Assembly: GCF_006386545.1 (NCBI RefSeq)
Contig: NZ_SWAR01000002.1
Span: forward strand, 124,001-188,000
Direction of reading: 5' to 3'
Origin: Methylibium rhizosphaerae
GTDB lineage: Bacteria; Pseudomonadota; Gammaproteobacteria; Burkholderiales; Burkholderiaceae_C
Length of the DNA stretch: 64,000 nucleotides
The position numbers and the translations under genes were made by a program. Below the pieces are notes generated by a model. The model saw only the letters and a program-made list of their open reading frames with translations, was not told the origin of the DNA and did no database searches. Below are positions 19,497 through 35,618 of this stretch, in pieces; positions within the stretch are counted from its first letter, which is position 1; the number at the start of each line of letters is the position of its first letter.

Positions 19497-20168
19497 GTGA
19501 CCAGCGCACCGTCGCGCGGGGCCGCGCCTCGCGCCGCCCCGAAAGGCTCGCTTTCCAAGGCCCTGTTGCATCCGGCGGCCAAGCCGGTGCTGTTCGCGGC
19601 GGCGCTGCTGCCTTTCGCCCACCTGCTGTGGGGTGCCTTCGCCGGCACGCTCGGCGCCAACCCGGCCGAGGCCCTGATCCGGGGCACCGGCGACTGGACC
19701 TTGCGCCTGCTGTGCGCCACGCTCGCGATCACGCCGCTGCGCCAGTGGACCGGGCTGCATGCGCTGGCGCGCTTTCGGCGCATGCTGGGCCTGTTCACCT
19801 TCTTCTACGGCTGCCTGCATTTCCTGGCCTACGGCTGGCTCGACATGGGGTTCGTGCCCTCGGACATCGCCCGCGACATTGCCAAGCGGCCGTTCATCCT
19901 GGTGGGCTTTTCCGCGCTCCTGCTGATGCTCCCGCTGGCGGCCACCTCGTTCAACCGGGCTGTGAAGGCGCTGGGCGCGCGGCGCTGGCAGTGGCTGCAC
20001 CGGCTGGTCTACCTGATCGTGCTGCTGGGCCTGCTGCACTTCTTCTGGATGCGGGCCGGCAAGAACGACTTCGCCGAATGGTCGATCTATGCGGTCGTGG
20101 TGGCGGTGCTGCTGGGCTGGCGGCTGCACGCCAGCCGCAGGCGAAACCCTGTGGCGAGCCCCCCATGA
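19497..20168 (+). CDS. msrQ: Haem-binding membrane subunit MsrQ
   Basis: A 223-residue inner-membrane protein with about six transmembrane helices (first PVLFAAALLPFAHLLWGAFA, last WSIYAVVVAVLLGWRL). It carries electrons from the quinone pool or flavin reductase to MsrP through haem b. Conserved family features include the arginine-rich FRRMLGLFTFFYGCLHFLAY and WQWLHRLVYLIVLLGLLHFFW segments with haem-ligating histidines. The GTG at 19497 was chosen because it sits just after the msrP stop and gives the usual length. Confidence 0.92.
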   Translation: MTSAPSRGAAPRAAPKGSLSKALLHPAAKPVLFAAALLPFAHLLWGAFAGTLGANPAEALIRGTGDWTLRLLCATLAITPLRQWTGLHALARFRRMLGLFTFFYGCLHFLAYGWLDMGFVPSDIARDIAKRPFILVGFSALLLMLPLAATSFNRAVKALGARRWQWLHRLVYLIVLLGLLHFFWMRAGKNDFAEWSIYAVVVAVLLGWRLHASRRRNPVASPP

Positions 20169-20237
20169 GTGTGGTCTAGTGACGCGGGGTGCGTGCCCGC
20201 AGAATGCGCCGCTCGGGCACTCCCGCCCCCGCCGAGC

Positions 20238-21956
20238 ATGAGCCAGCCCACGTCTTCACCGGTGCAGACGCCCGAACCACCCACGCCGCCGCCCGCCAAC
20301 CCGCCTTGCGCCGCGCTGCTGGCCGAGGCCGAGCAGGCGCAGGAGCGGGGCGACCACCGCAGCGGTGTGCGCCTTGCAGAGGCGGCGCTGGCCGCCTGCC
20401 CTGCCGGAGATCACCCGCTGCGTGCCGCGGCCTTGCGGCAGCTGGCGCTGCACCGCTGGCGGCTCGGGCTGTTCGAAGACGCCATCCTGGCGGCCCGCGA
20501 AGCCCTGTCGCTGCTCGACGCCGGAGAAGACAGCGCCCCGCGCTGCGAGGTGCTGTGCCTCATGGCCATTTCCTACAGCGAGATCGGTCTGCAGGAAGAA
20601 GCGCTGAAGCAGGCCACCGCCGCCTTCGAACTGGCGCGCCAGCAGGGCGACCGGCTGTGGATGTCGTGGTCGCTCAACCGCATCGGCACCTGCTACGAAA
20701 GGCTGGGCGACCCCGCCCAGGGTGAACGCTTCCTGCTGCAGGCGCTGGGCGAGGCCCAGGCGCTGCAGGACGCGGACACCACCTTGACCGCGCTGAACAA
20801 CCTGATGGCCACCATGGTGGGCTCGCACTACCTGTTTCGCCGGCGCGGCGACGAAGAGGCCGCGGCGGCCGCGCTCAAGAAGGCCCGCCTGTACGGCACC
20901 GAGGCGCTGGCACTGGCGCGCCAGACCGGCGACAGCTACCGGCAGGCGGTCACCGGCGGCAACCTGGGCGAAGTGCTCGGGCTGTCGGGCGACCGGCACG
21001 CGGCCTTCGAGCTGCTCGACGGCACCCTGGCGATCGCCCGCGCCCAGGGCTACCGCGCGGTGGAGCTGCGCACGCTGCACAGCTGCGGCGAGGTGCTGAC
21101 CCGCTGCGGCGACCACGAGCCCGCCATCGAGCTGCTCGAGGCGGCGTTGCGCGAGCTCGAGAACAGCGAACATGAAGCCACCCGCATGCGGGTGCATTCG
21201 GCGCTGCACCGCAGCTACAAGGCGCTGGGCCGCTATCGCGAAGCGCTCGACCACTGCGAGACCTACCACGCGCTCGAGCTCAAGCGCGCGGCAGCGCAGC
21301 ACCAGGCGCAGGCACGGCTGATGGTCAACCGCATCGAGGTCGAGCAGGCCCTGTTGCAAGGCGAACGCGCACGACTCGACGCCGAGCGCCAGCGCCTCAA
21401 GGCCACCGAGCTCGAGGCAGAGAAGCACCGGCTCGAGGCCAGCGCCCGCGAACTGCACCGCCACGCGCTGGAGGACCAGCTCACCGGCCTGGCCAACCGC
21501 CGCCGGGTCGATCGCGACCTGCCGCAGCTGTTCGGCCGCGCCCGGGAACTCGGCCGCCCGCTCAGCATGGCGGTGGCCGACCTCGACAACTTCAAGTCCA
21601 TCAACGACACCCACGGCCACCTCGTGGGCGACGAGGTCCTGCGCGCGGCGGCGAAGATCTTCCGCGCCAACACCCGGGGCTCCGACGTGCTCGCGCGTTT
21701 CGGCGGCGAAGAGTTCCTGCTGCTGTTCGTCGACACGCCGCTCGCGGTGGCGCAGGAAGTCTGCGAGCGGCTGCGTTCCGAGTTCGAAAGCTACCCGTGG
21801 CACGAACTCGCGCCCGGCCTGTCGGTGACCATCAGCCTCGGCCTGTGCGACGCGACGCCGGACCCCGACGCAGCTCAGATGCTGGCACGTGCGGACGGGG
21901 CGCTCTATGACGCCAAGCGCGCCGGCCGCAATCGCGTGAAGGTCGACCCGACCTGA
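20238..21956 (+). CDS. TPR-containing diguanylate cyclase
   Basis: A 572-residue soluble protein. After a Pro-rich N-terminus (1-25), residues 28-370 hold repeated helix pairs of the tetratricopeptide kind (LRQLALHRWRLGLFEDAILAAREAL and similar). A charged coiled coil (about 380-425) leads to a GGDEF domain (about 430-570). The active-site loop is GGEEF (489-493), metal and GTP residues are present in DLDNFKSINDTHGHLVGDEVL, and the RxxD product-inhibition site is RGSD (480-483). It should make c-di-GMP under feedback control. The TPR part probably senses a protein partner. The start was set at MSQPTSSP, 69 bases into the longer open frame. Confidence 0.92.
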   Translation: MSQPTSSPVQTPEPPTPPPANPPCAALLAEAEQAQERGDHRSGVRLAEAALAACPAGDHPLRAAALRQLALHRWRLGLFEDAILAAREALSLLDAGEDSAPRCEVLCLMAISYSEIGLQEEALKQATAAFELARQQGDRLWMSWSLNRIGTCYERLGDPAQGERFLLQALGEAQALQDADTTLTALNNLMATMVGSHYLFRRRGDEEAAAAALKKARLYGTEALALARQTGDSYRQAVTGGNLGEVLGLSGDRHAAFELLDGTLAIARAQGYRAVELRTLHSCGEVLTRCGDHEPAIELLEAALRELENSEHEATRMRVHSALHRSYKALGRYREALDHCETYHALELKRAAAQHQAQARLMVNRIEVEQALLQGERARLDAERQRLKATELEAEKHRLEASARELHRHALEDQLTGLANRRRVDRDLPQLFGRARELGRPLSMAVADLDNFKSINDTHGHLVGDEVLRAAAKIFRANTRGSDVLARFGGEEFLLLFVDTPLAVAQEVCERLRSEFESYPWHELAPGLSVTISLGLCDATPDPDAAQMLARADGALYDAKRAGRNRVKVDPT

Positions 21957-21999
21957 ACCGGCGAGCCGCGCCGATCAAGCCCATGAACCCATCCGACCG

Positions 22000-24165
22000 A
22001 TGACCGACATCAACGACCCGAACCTCGCGCGGCTGCGCAGCCGCCTTTCCCCCCGGACCATCGTGCTGGCCCTTTGTGTGGCCACCGCGGCCGCCTGCGG
22101 CAGCGGTGGCGGCGGGGCCGACGCAGGCAGCCCGGCGCCGGGCGGCAGCACCCCGACACCAGCCCCCACCCCCATCCCCACACCGCCCCCTGCGTCGGCC
22201 GACCTGGCGCTGTCCCTGCTCAGCGGCACCGGCGGCACTGCCGTGCCGTTCACCGTGGGCCAGGCACTGCGCCAGGGCGACGTGCCCCAGGGCTCGACCG
22301 TGCGGGCCGGCAACCTGGCCGGCTTCCAGGCGGCCATCCGGAACCGCTGGCCCGACGGCAGCGCGAAGTACGCGGTGCTGTCGGGCCGCGTCGACCTCAC
22401 TGCCAACACCTGGCGCAGCCTGGCGCTCACCGTGGCCCCCGAGCCCGCGCCGCAGGCGGCCCTGGCCACCGCCGACCTCAAGGCCACCGGCATCACCGCC
22501 TCGGTGCAGTTTTCACCGTACGGCACTGCCGGCTGGAGCGGCGGCGACTGGGACACGCCGTTGCAGACACTGGTGTCGGGCCCAGAGATGTCGTCATGGA
22601 CGTTCCGCAAGCCCATCGGCAGCGATGCGCACCTGGTCGCCTGGCTCGAAGTGCGCGCCTACAAAGGCGGCCAGGTGGAGGTGCTGCCATGGATCGAGAA
22701 CGGCTACCTGCGGGTGACCGGCCCCACCGCCAAGCCGGGCACGGCGACCTTCACGCTGGGCGGCACGCAGCGCTTCTCGCAGCCGCTCGAGCTGCTCAAC
22801 CACCAGCGGGCGGTACTCGCCTCCGGCATCACGCTCACGCACTGGCTGGGCACCGACCCGCAGCTCACCGCGCGCCATGGCACGGCCTACCTCATGGCGT
22901 CGAAGCTGGTGCCCAACTACCGCGGCGTCACCGCGGCCGGCAGCCCGCTGTTCAACCGCCAGGCCACCAGCTACACGCCGCTGGCGCAGGCCGACTTCCC
23001 CGACGCGATGGGCGCGGCCGGCTACGACCGCTCGATCGGCCTGCTGCCCGAATGGGACGTGGCCTACCTCACCAGCGGCGGCGACCCGCGCGCCTGGCGC
23101 ACGGTGCTCATCAACGGCCATGCCGCCGGCCGCTACGGCATCCACTTCCGCGACGAAACCACCCACCGGCCGATGCGCTTCTCGAGTTACCCGACGCTGG
23201 TGCTGGGCAACGGTTCGGGCGTCAGCGCCATCGGCGGCTCCACCACCAACAGCTACACGCCCAACGCCACCGGCGCATCGCCGCCCAACTACACCAACTC
23301 GCACCACCCGTCGATGGGCTACATGGCCTACCTGCTGAGCGGCTGGCACTACTACCTCGAGGAAACCCAGTTCCTCGCCACCGTCCACTACCTGAAGCAG
23401 AGCGACAACATCCGCAAGACGACGCAGGGCGTGCTCGAGACCAGCACCGGCGCCAACACCACCCGCGGCGCCGCCTGGGCCTTGCGCACGCTCGCGCAGG
23501 CGGCCGCACTCACGCCCGACGGCGACCCGCTGCGCACCGAGTTCGTCAACAGCGTCACTGCCAACATCAACCACTACCACGGCCGCTACGTCGCCACCCC
23601 AGGCAACCAGCTCGGCCTCGTTCACCCCTACTCCGACTACGAACCCGGCAACGGCGCCTGGCAGTCGGCCATGTGGATGGACGATTTCTTCACCGGCGCC
23701 TTCGGCTACCTGAAGGAGCTGCAGGTGCATGACCCGTCGGTCACCGGCAAGCTCGACGCGTTCCTGGCGTGGAAGTACCACTCGGTGATCGGCCGGCTCG
23801 GCGGCAGCGGCGCCGCGGCCTTCAGCTACCGCCAGGCCGCGCAATACACGCTCAACTACGCACCCAGCGAATCGGCCGACTGGTCCGGCGGCGCTGGGCC
23901 CTGGTACGCCAGCTGGGGAGAGGTGGCGCGGTCGATGAACCTGCCTACCGAAGGCGAGCCCGGCCAATCGCTCGACACGGGCTACCCCACCGACCCGAGG
24001 GGCTACTGGGGCAACCTGATGCCAGCGCTGGCCTATGCGGTGGACCACGGCGCCGCCGGTTCGGCCGAGGCCTGGAACCGGGTGACCTCGGCGTCGAACT
24101 TCCCGACACAGGCGGCCGGCTACGACGACGACCCGGTGTGGGGCGTGAAGCCGCGCACGAGGTAG
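22000..24165 (+). CDS. Secreted lipoprotein, exo-rhamnogalacturonan-lyase-like
   Basis: A 721-residue predicted lipoprotein. The signal peptide ends in a lipobox (ATAAAC, lipidated Cys33), followed by a Gly/Ser/Pro-rich tether to about residue 66. The next region contains VPFTVGQALRQGDVPQG and RWPDGSAKYAVL (116-127), a pattern I associate with the N-terminal domain of PcRGLX/YetA-type (PL26) polysaccharide lyases. The C-terminal two thirds are rich in Trp, Tyr and helices, in keeping with an alpha-barrel catalytic core. The substrate is unknown. It could be anchored at the surface and act on plant or microbial polysaccharide. No sugar-transport genes are adjacent. Family assignment is tentative. 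Confidence 0.5.
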   Translation: MTDINDPNLARLRSRLSPRTIVLALCVATAAACGSGGGGADAGSPAPGGSTPTPAPTPIPTPPPASADLALSLLSGTGGTAVPFTVGQALRQGDVPQGSTVRAGNLAGFQAAIRNRWPDGSAKYAVLSGRVDLTANTWRSLALTVAPEPAPQAALATADLKATGITASVQFSPYGTAGWSGGDWDTPLQTLVSGPEMSSWTFRKPIGSDAHLVAWLEVRAYKGGQVEVLPWIENGYLRVTGPTAKPGTATFTLGGTQRFSQPLELLNHQRAVLASGITLTHWLGTDPQLTARHGTAYLMASKLVPNYRGVTAAGSPLFNRQATSYTPLAQADFPDAMGAAGYDRSIGLLPEWDVAYLTSGGDPRAWRTVLINGHAAGRYGIHFRDETTHRPMRFSSYPTLVLGNGSGVSAIGGSTTNSYTPNATGASPPNYTNSHHPSMGYMAYLLSGWHYYLEETQFLATVHYLKQSDNIRKTTQGVLETSTGANTTRGAAWALRTLAQAAALTPDGDPLRTEFVNSVTANINHYHGRYVATPGNQLGLVHPYSDYEPGNGAWQSAMWMDDFFTGAFGYLKELQVHDPSVTGKLDAFLAWKYHSVIGRLGGSGAAAFSYRQAAQYTLNYAPSESADWSGGAGPWYASWGEVARSMNLPTEGEPGQSLDTGYPTDPRGYWGNLMPALAYAVDHGAAGSAEAWNRVTSASNFPTQAAGYDDDPVWGVKPRTR

Positions 24166-24184
24166 CCGCCCGCGCGCAGCTGCA

Positions 24185-30022
<5,838 letters not shown>

Positions 30023-30265
30023 TTTAGGAACCGAAGCCAACCATCCGCTGGCTACGGAAAAGCGTGGAGACAAAACACGGCCGCGACGCGTAAAAACGCC
30101 GCCGCCCGTATCACGCCGCGCAAGGCTGTCTCGCGTATTCGTGATGAAAGCCCGCGATTCGGAGCGGAAACAGAGTGTTTCGGTCTTCCATGATGTTTGG
30201 CAGCGACAAGATACAAACACTTTTCACCCGGCGGCGCTACCCTGCGCCGTTTCGAAGGAGGGTCC

Positions 30266-31387
30266 ATGCTTCCCCATCGACATGCCCGCGCAGCAGTGGT
30301 GATCCCGCTGCTGATCGGGCTGGCAGGATCAGCCACCGCGCAGATCGTCATCGGCCAGACCTCGGGCTTTACCGGCTCGGTCGCAACCGGCGTGAAGGAA
30401 AACACCGACGGCGCCAGGCTCTATTTCGATGCGGTGAACGAACGCGGCGGCGTGAACGGCCAGCGGGTGGAACTGGTGTCGCTGGACGACAAGTTCGACC
30501 CCAAGCTGGCGGTCGAGAACGCCAGGAAGCTCGTCACCGAAAAGAAGGCCATCGCCCTGTTCCTGAACCGCGGCACGCCGCACTCCGAGGCGATCATGCC
30601 GCTGCTCAAGGAGTTCAAGGTGCCGCTGATCGCCCCGTCCACCGGCGCGATGTCCCTGCACAAGCCGGTGCACCCTTACGTCTTCAACGTGCGCGCCACC
30701 TACCAGCGTGAATCCGAGAAGGCGGTGCAGCACCTGACCACCATCGGCATCACCCGCATCGGCATCCTGCAGACCGACGACTCCTTCGGCGGCGATGCGG
30801 TGCAAGGTGCGTTGAAGGGGCTCGAGAAGGCAAAGCTGGAACCCCTGTTCCTCGAGAAGTTCGACCGGGCGAAGCCCGACCTCGCCAGGATGACCCAGGT
30901 GGTCCAGCAGCGCGAGCCGCAGGCGGTGATCTTCATCGGCTCGGCCAACACGGTGGCCGAGGGCACGAAGGCGCTGCGCACGGCCGGCTCGCGGGCGCAG
31001 GTGGTCACGCTGTCGAACAATGCGTCCGGCGGTTTCGTGAAGCTGCTGGGCGAACACGGCCGCGGCACCATCGTCACGCAGGTCTTCCCCTACGAGCGGT
31101 CGCTGGCGGCGCCCATCGTGAAGGAGGCCGCCGACCTGGCCAAGGACAAGGGGCTCGACGAAGTCACGCCGGCCATGCTGGAAGGCTTTGCCGCGGCCAA
31201 GGTGGTGGTCGAAGGCCTGCGCCGCGCCGGCGCCAACCCGACGCCGGGCAAGCTGGTGCAGGCGCTCGAAACCTTCCGCCGCGTCGACATCGGCGGACTG
31301 GAAGTCAGCTTCAGCCCGAACGATCATTCAGGCCTGGACTACGCCGACCTGTCGATCATCGGGCCCGAAGGCAAGTTCAGGCGCTAG
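30266..31387 (+). CDS. HAAT-family ABC transporter substrate-binding protein (paralogue 1)
   Basis: A 373-residue periplasmic binding protein of the branched-chain amino acid / amide (HAAT) type. A signal peptide (about 1-25, cleavage after TAQ or ATA) is followed by IVIGQTSGFTGSVATGVKENTDGARLYFD-like type I binding-fold sequence. The ATG has a strong GAAGGAGG ribosome-binding site. It is about two-thirds identical by eye to the next gene. No permease or ATPase gene is adjacent, so it is an orphan receptor for a transporter or sensor encoded elsewhere. The ligand cannot be read from sequence. The 243-base gap upstream, shared with divergent uvrA, shows no promoter that I would defend. Confidence 0.88.
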   Translation: MLPHRHARAAVVIPLLIGLAGSATAQIVIGQTSGFTGSVATGVKENTDGARLYFDAVNERGGVNGQRVELVSLDDKFDPKLAVENARKLVTEKKAIALFLNRGTPHSEAIMPLLKEFKVPLIAPSTGAMSLHKPVHPYVFNVRATYQRESEKAVQHLTTIGITRIGILQTDDSFGGDAVQGALKGLEKAKLEPLFLEKFDRAKPDLARMTQVVQQREPQAVIFIGSANTVAEGTKALRTAGSRAQVVTLSNNASGGFVKLLGEHGRGTIVTQVFPYERSLAAPIVKEAADLAKDKGLDEVTPAMLEGFAAAKVVVEGLRRAGANPTPGKLVQALETFRRVDIGGLEVSFSPNDHSGLDYADLSIIGPEGKFRR

Positions 31388-31439
31388 GGCCTGCGACGCC
31401 CGGCAGGGCCGAGGCATCACAACAAGCGAGGAGTACGGA

Positions 31440-32555
31440 ATGAACGCAAGACAAGTGCTTTGGAGCGTGTCGGCAGCGGCCGCCCTGGCCAGCTTCGGCG
31501 CCTCGGCGCAGATCGTGGTCGGCCAGACGGCCGGCTTCTCCGGCGTGGTGGCCGCGGGCGTGAAGGAAACGACCGACGGCGCCAGGCTCTACCTCGACTC
31601 CGTCAACGAGCAGGGCGGCGTCAACGGCCAGAAGATCGAGCTGGTGTCGCTCGACGACAAGTTCGAGCCCAAGCTGGCCGCCGAGAACGCCAGGAAGCTG
31701 ATCACCGAGCACAAGGTCATCACCCTCTTCCTGACCCGCGGCACGCCGCACACGCAGGCCATCGTGCCGCTGCTGGCCGAATACAAGGTCCCGCTGGTGG
31801 CGCCCTCCACCGGCGCCATGGTGCTGCACCAGCCGGTGAACCCGATGATCTTCAACGTGCGGGCCACCTACCAGCGCGAGGCCGAACGCGCCATCCGCCA
31901 CCTGAGCCTGATCGGCCTGGAGCGCATCGCCATCCTGCAGGTGGACGACACCTTCGGTGCCGATGCGGTGCAGGGCGCGCAGAAGGGCTTCGAGGCGGTG
32001 GGCAAGCAGCCGCTTCTCCTCGAGAAGTTCGACCGGGCCAAGCCCGACTACAGCGTGGCCGCGCCCAAGATCGCCAAGGCCGATGCGCAGGCAGTGCTGT
32101 TCATCGGCTCCGGCGCCGCGGTCGCCGACGGCGCCAAGGCGCTGCGCGACGCCGGCTCGCGGGCCCAGATCGTCACGCTGTCGAACAACGCCTCGGGCGG
32201 CTTCATCAAGCAGCTGGGCGACAACGCCCGCGGCACCATCGTCACGCAGGTGTTCCCCTACGAGCGCTCGCTGTCGGCACCCATCGTGAAGGAAGCGGTG
32301 GACCTGATGCGCGCCAAGGGCGGCGCCGAGGTGTCGCCGGCCATGATGGAAGGCTTTGCTGCCGCCAAGGTGCTGGTCGAGGGGCTGCGCCGCGCCGGCG
32401 CCAACCCCACCCGCGAGAAGTTGGTCACGGCACTCAACGGAATCCGCAAGCTGGACATCGGCGGGATGGAAGTAAGCTTCAGCCCCGGCGATCACACCGG
32501 CCTGGACTACGCAGACCTTTCCATCATCGGACAGGACGGCAAGTTCCGACGCTAG
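31440..32555 (+). CDS. HAAT-family ABC transporter substrate-binding protein (paralogue 2)
   Basis: A 371-residue paralogue of the preceding protein, 52 bases downstream, with the same signal-peptide layout (cleavage near ASA-Q). It shares long segments such as GTPHTQAIVPLLAEYKVPLVAPSTGAM, NVRATYQREAE and IVTQVFPYERSL with only conservative changes. This is a recent tandem duplication in which binding-pocket loops have diverged. A hybrid histidine kinase gene follows 66 bases later on the same strand, so the three genes may form one transcript. Ligand unknown. Confidence 0.88.
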   Translation: MNARQVLWSVSAAAALASFGASAQIVVGQTAGFSGVVAAGVKETTDGARLYLDSVNEQGGVNGQKIELVSLDDKFEPKLAAENARKLITEHKVITLFLTRGTPHTQAIVPLLAEYKVPLVAPSTGAMVLHQPVNPMIFNVRATYQREAERAIRHLSLIGLERIAILQVDDTFGADAVQGAQKGFEAVGKQPLLLEKFDRAKPDYSVAAPKIAKADAQAVLFIGSGAAVADGAKALRDAGSRAQIVTLSNNASGGFIKQLGDNARGTIVTQVFPYERSLSAPIVKEAVDLMRAKGGAEVSPAMMEGFAAAKVLVEGLRRAGANPTREKLVTALNGIRKLDIGGMEVSFSPGDHTGLDYADLSIIGQDGKFRR

Positions 32556-32621
32556 GCTAGGCCTAGGGCCGCGGAGGTCGCCACCGGGCCGCGTCGCGGC
32601 CCGCAGGCTCCACTTCCCGGC

Positions 32622-35096
32622 ATGAACCGATCATCCATCGCCAACAAGACGCAGCCGCTGTCCCTGGCCGGCGGCAGCGGTGGCCACGACAGCGATCACG
32701 ACGACGCCCAGGCGCGGGCGCGGTACGAGCGTGCGCTGGCCGGTTCGCACGACGGCTTCTGGGAACGCGACCTGCGCACCGGCGTGAGCTGGTATTCGCC
32801 CAGCTTCCGGGCGCTGTTCGGCTTCGCGCCGCACGAGCTGCCCAACGACGAGCATGTGCGCGACAGCGTCAACTCGCGCATCCACCCCGACGACGTCGGC
32901 TCCTTCCTGGCCGCCAACCAGCATGCCATCGACACCCTCGGCAGCTTCAGCTACGAGGTGCGCTTTCGCGACCGGCACGACCGCTGGCGCTGGGTGCGCG
33001 GCAGCGGCAAGGTGTGGGCCGGCCCCGACGGCCGCGCCGCCGTGATCGCCGGCAACACGGCCGACGTGCACGAGGAAAAGATCGCGCAGCAGGCGCTGGC
33101 CGTGCTGTCGCGCCGCTTCGAGCGAGCCGTGCTGGCGGCCGACGAAGCCGTGTTCGAACGCACCGTGGGCTCCGACGAGCTGTACGTGTCGGACCGTTTC
33201 GCCGAGCTGCTGGGCCGGCTGCCCAGCCAGATGCCGCGCCAGCGCAGCCGGGTGCTCGAGTGGATCCACCCCGAGGACCGCCCGCGCTTCGATGCCGACA
33301 ACGAAGCCGGCCTCGCGCGGCTGGGCCGCTGGACCATGAACTACCGGCTGCTGTGCAGCGACGGCGACTACCGCTGGTTCCGCGAGCATGCGGTGGCCGA
33401 GCGCGACGCAGCCGGGCAGGTGCGGGTGACCGGCGTGATCGCCGACATCCACGAGCAGGTGCTGGCGCATGAGCAGCTGGAGCACCACCAGGACCGGCTC
33501 GAGGGCCTGGTGCAGGAACGCACCGCGCGGCTGGAGGCGGCGCTCGCGCTGGCCGAGCAGCAGCGTGCCGAGGCCGACCGCGCCAACCAGGCCAAGTCGC
33601 TCTTCCTGGCCCACATGAGCCATGAGATCCGCACGCCGCTCAACGGCGTGCTGGGCCTTACCGAACTCGCGCTGAGCTCCTGCCACGACGACGTGCAGCG
33701 CCGCTACCTGCAGCTGGCGTTGCAGTCCGGGCGCTCGCTGCTGCACGTGATCAACGACGTGCTCGACTTTTCCCGCATCGAGGCCGGCAAGCTGGCGCTG
33801 CGGGAGCAGCCCTTCGACCTGGCCGACACGGTGGCCGAGGCGATGCGGGGCGTCACCTCCCTGCGCGCCAGCGACGTGCGCTTCATGTACGACTACATCG
33901 GCGAGCACACCGCCATGCTCGGCGACGAGACGCGCGTGCGGCAGGTGCTCACCAACCTGCTGGGCAATGCAGTCAAGTTCACGCAGGCCGGGCACGTCAC
34001 GGTGTCCACGCTGCTGCGCGAGGAGGGCCCGGGCCTCGCGCGTGCCGAGATCGAGGTCAGCGACACCGGCATCGGCATGGACACGGCCACGCTGGGCCGC
34101 GTGTTCGACCCCTTCGTGCAGGGTGACGACAGCGTGTCGCGCCGGCACGGCGGCACCGGGCTGGGCCTGTCCATCGCACAGGGCCTGGCGCAGTCGATGG
34201 GTGGCTCGATCGAGGCGCGCAGCCAGCCGGGGGCCGGCTCCTGCTTCACCCTGTCGCTGCCGCTGCGGCTCGATCCGGCCGGCGTGCCGTTGCCGCGGCC
34301 GGCGCCCGGCGGCCATGCCTGGCTCGTCTATCCGGTCGAGGCCCAGGCCCGCTGGACGCAACGCCGCTTCGTGCGCCTGGGCTGGACCACCCGCACCATG
34401 ACCAGCCTCGACGAGGCGCTGAACAGCTCCTGCCGCGAGCCGCTGCCCGACCTGGTGATGCTGCCCGGCCACCTGTCGCGCGACACCGAAGGCCTGGCCC
34501 GCCTGCGCGCTGCGCTGCCCGAGGTGCAGATCGTCATCGCGATGCGCGCCGACTGGCACCTCAAGACCCTGGAGCAGCTGGCCGGCTCGCTGGCCATCGA
34601 CATCGCGCTGGCGCCGCTCACGCCGCACGACCTGTTGCGCATCACTGCGCCCAGGGCGGCCGCCCCGGTGCCGGCCGCTGCCGCCGCGGCACCCGAAGCC
34701 GGCGCGCCGGCCTGGACGGGCCGCACCGTGCTGCTGGTGGAAGACAACCCGGTGAACCGCCTCATCGGCGAGGAAATGCTCGCGAGCCTCGGCCTGACCG
34801 CCGAATCGGTCGACAGCGGCGCGCAGGCGCTGGCCCGCTGCCGCGCGCGCGCCCCCGACCTGATGCTGCTGGACGTGCAGATGCCCGAGATGGACGGCTA
34901 CGAGACCTGCCGGCGCCTGCGGGCCTGGCAGGTCAGGGGCGAAGTGCGCCGCTTCCCCATCGTGGCGCTCACCGCCCATGCGATGCAGGCCGATCGCGAC
35001 GCGGCGCGCCGCGCCGGCATGGACGGCTTCCTCACCAAGCCCATCGACCTCGCCACGCTGAGGGCCGAGCTGGAGCGGTGGCTGCAGCACCGATGA
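32622..35096 (+). CDS. Hybrid sensor histidine kinase (PAS-PAS-HisKA-HATPase-pseudoREC-REC)
   Basis: An 824-residue cytoplasmic kinase with no transmembrane segment. Order: PAS domain (about 35-160, [19 protein letters not shown]), second PAS with PAC motif (about 165-290), coiled coil, HisKA with phospho-acceptor His334 in [12 protein letters not shown], HATPase (about 435-550; DTGIGMD and [12 protein letters not shown] boxes), a receiver-like segment without the acceptor Asp (about 560-680), and a complete receiver (about 705-820) with Asp751 in [11 protein letters not shown] and the KP at the end. No Hpt domain or response-regulator gene is nearby, so the output is unknown. It follows two solute-binding-protein genes. 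Confidence 0.93.
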   Translation: MNRSSIANKTQPLSLAGGSGGHDSDHDDAQARARYERALAGSHDGFWERDLRTGVSWYSPSFRALFGFAPHELPNDEHVRDSVNSRIHPDDVGSFLAANQHAIDTLGSFSYEVRFRDRHDRWRWVRGSGKVWAGPDGRAAVIAGNTADVHEEKIAQQALAVLSRRFERAVLAADEAVFERTVGSDELYVSDRFAELLGRLPSQMPRQRSRVLEWIHPEDRPRFDADNEAGLARLGRWTMNYRLLCSDGDYRWFREHAVAERDAAGQVRVTGVIADIHEQVLAHEQLEHHQDRLEGLVQERTARLEAALALAEQQRAEADRANQAKSLFLAHMSHEIRTPLNGVLGLTELALSSCHDDVQRRYLQLALQSGRSLLHVINDVLDFSRIEAGKLALREQPFDLADTVAEAMRGVTSLRASDVRFMYDYIGEHTAMLGDETRVRQVLTNLLGNAVKFTQAGHVTVSTLLREEGPGLARAEIEVSDTGIGMDTATLGRVFDPFVQGDDSVSRRHGGTGLGLSIAQGLAQSMGGSIEARSQPGAGSCFTLSLPLRLDPAGVPLPRPAPGGHAWLVYPVEAQARWTQRRFVRLGWTTRTMTSLDEALNSSCREPLPDLVMLPGHLSRDTEGLARLRAALPEVQIVIAMRADWHLKTLEQLAGSLAIDIALAPLTPHDLLRITAPRAAAPVPAAAAAAPEAGAPAWTGRTVLLVEDNPVNRLIGEEMLASLGLTAESVDSGAQALARCRARAPDLMLLDVQMPEMDGYETCRRLRAWQVRGEVRRFPIVALTAHAMQADRDAARRAGMDGFLTKPIDLATLRAELERWLQHR

Positions 35097-35103
35097 GGCC
35101 GCG

Positions 35104-35571
35104 ATGAACAAGCTGCTGCTGGCCATCACCCACCTCGCCGCCGTCGGGCTCGGCTTCGCCGCCGGCATCTACCTGCTGCCCATCCTGTCGGCACCCGCAG
35201 CGCCTTCGGCCGCCGAACTGGCCCGCGAGTCGAGCGGCGCGCTCTACCAGGGCGAGTTCCGCCGCGACCTGAAGGACAGCGATGCGCTGCACTGGGGCGA
35301 AGGCAGGCTGTCGGTGGGCCGCACCAGCATCACCTTCGCCGGCCGGCTCGCACCGGGGCCGGCCTACCGGCTGTACCTGTCGCCCGAGTTCGTCGAGACC
35401 GAGGCCGACTTCCTGCGGCTCAAGCCGCGCATGGTGCAGGTGGGCGCCATCGACACCTTCGAGAACTTCATCGTCAGCGTGCCACCCTCGGTGGACGTGG
35501 CGCAGTACACCGCCGCCATCGTTTGGTGCGAAGCCTTTTCGCAGTTCATCACAGCGGCGAGGTATCGATGA
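35104..35571 (+). CDS. DM13-domain protein, membrane-anchored
   Basis: A 155-residue protein with one N-terminal hydrophobic helix (LLLAITHLAAVGLGFAAGIY), probably an uncleaved anchor. It is followed by a DM13 domain (about 45-150: ALYQGEFRRDLKDSDALHWGEGRLSV, VGAIDTFENFIVSVPPSVD, IVWCEAFSQFI). DM13 is a small beta-sandwich proposed to take part in redox reactions through a conserved cysteine, seen here in VWCEAF. It starts seven bases after the kinase stop and may be translated from the same message. Confidence 0.82.
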   Translation: MNKLLLAITHLAAVGLGFAAGIYLLPILSAPAAPSAAELARESSGALYQGEFRRDLKDSDALHWGEGRLSVGRTSITFAGRLAPGPAYRLYLSPEFVETEADFLRLKPRMVQVGAIDTFENFIVSVPPSVDVAQYTAAIVWCEAFSQFITAARYR

Positions 35572-35618
35572 ACGGAAGATCCGTGCCTTTGCGTCATCCA
35601 GAAAAAGGAGTTCGTCCA

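Noticed and set aside
32585..32603. Perfect 9-bp GC hairpin after the second orphan binding-protein gene
   Set aside because: It has essentially no loop beyond the palindrome centre and no T-run, so I did not call it a terminator; it may only mark the end of the binding-protein message.
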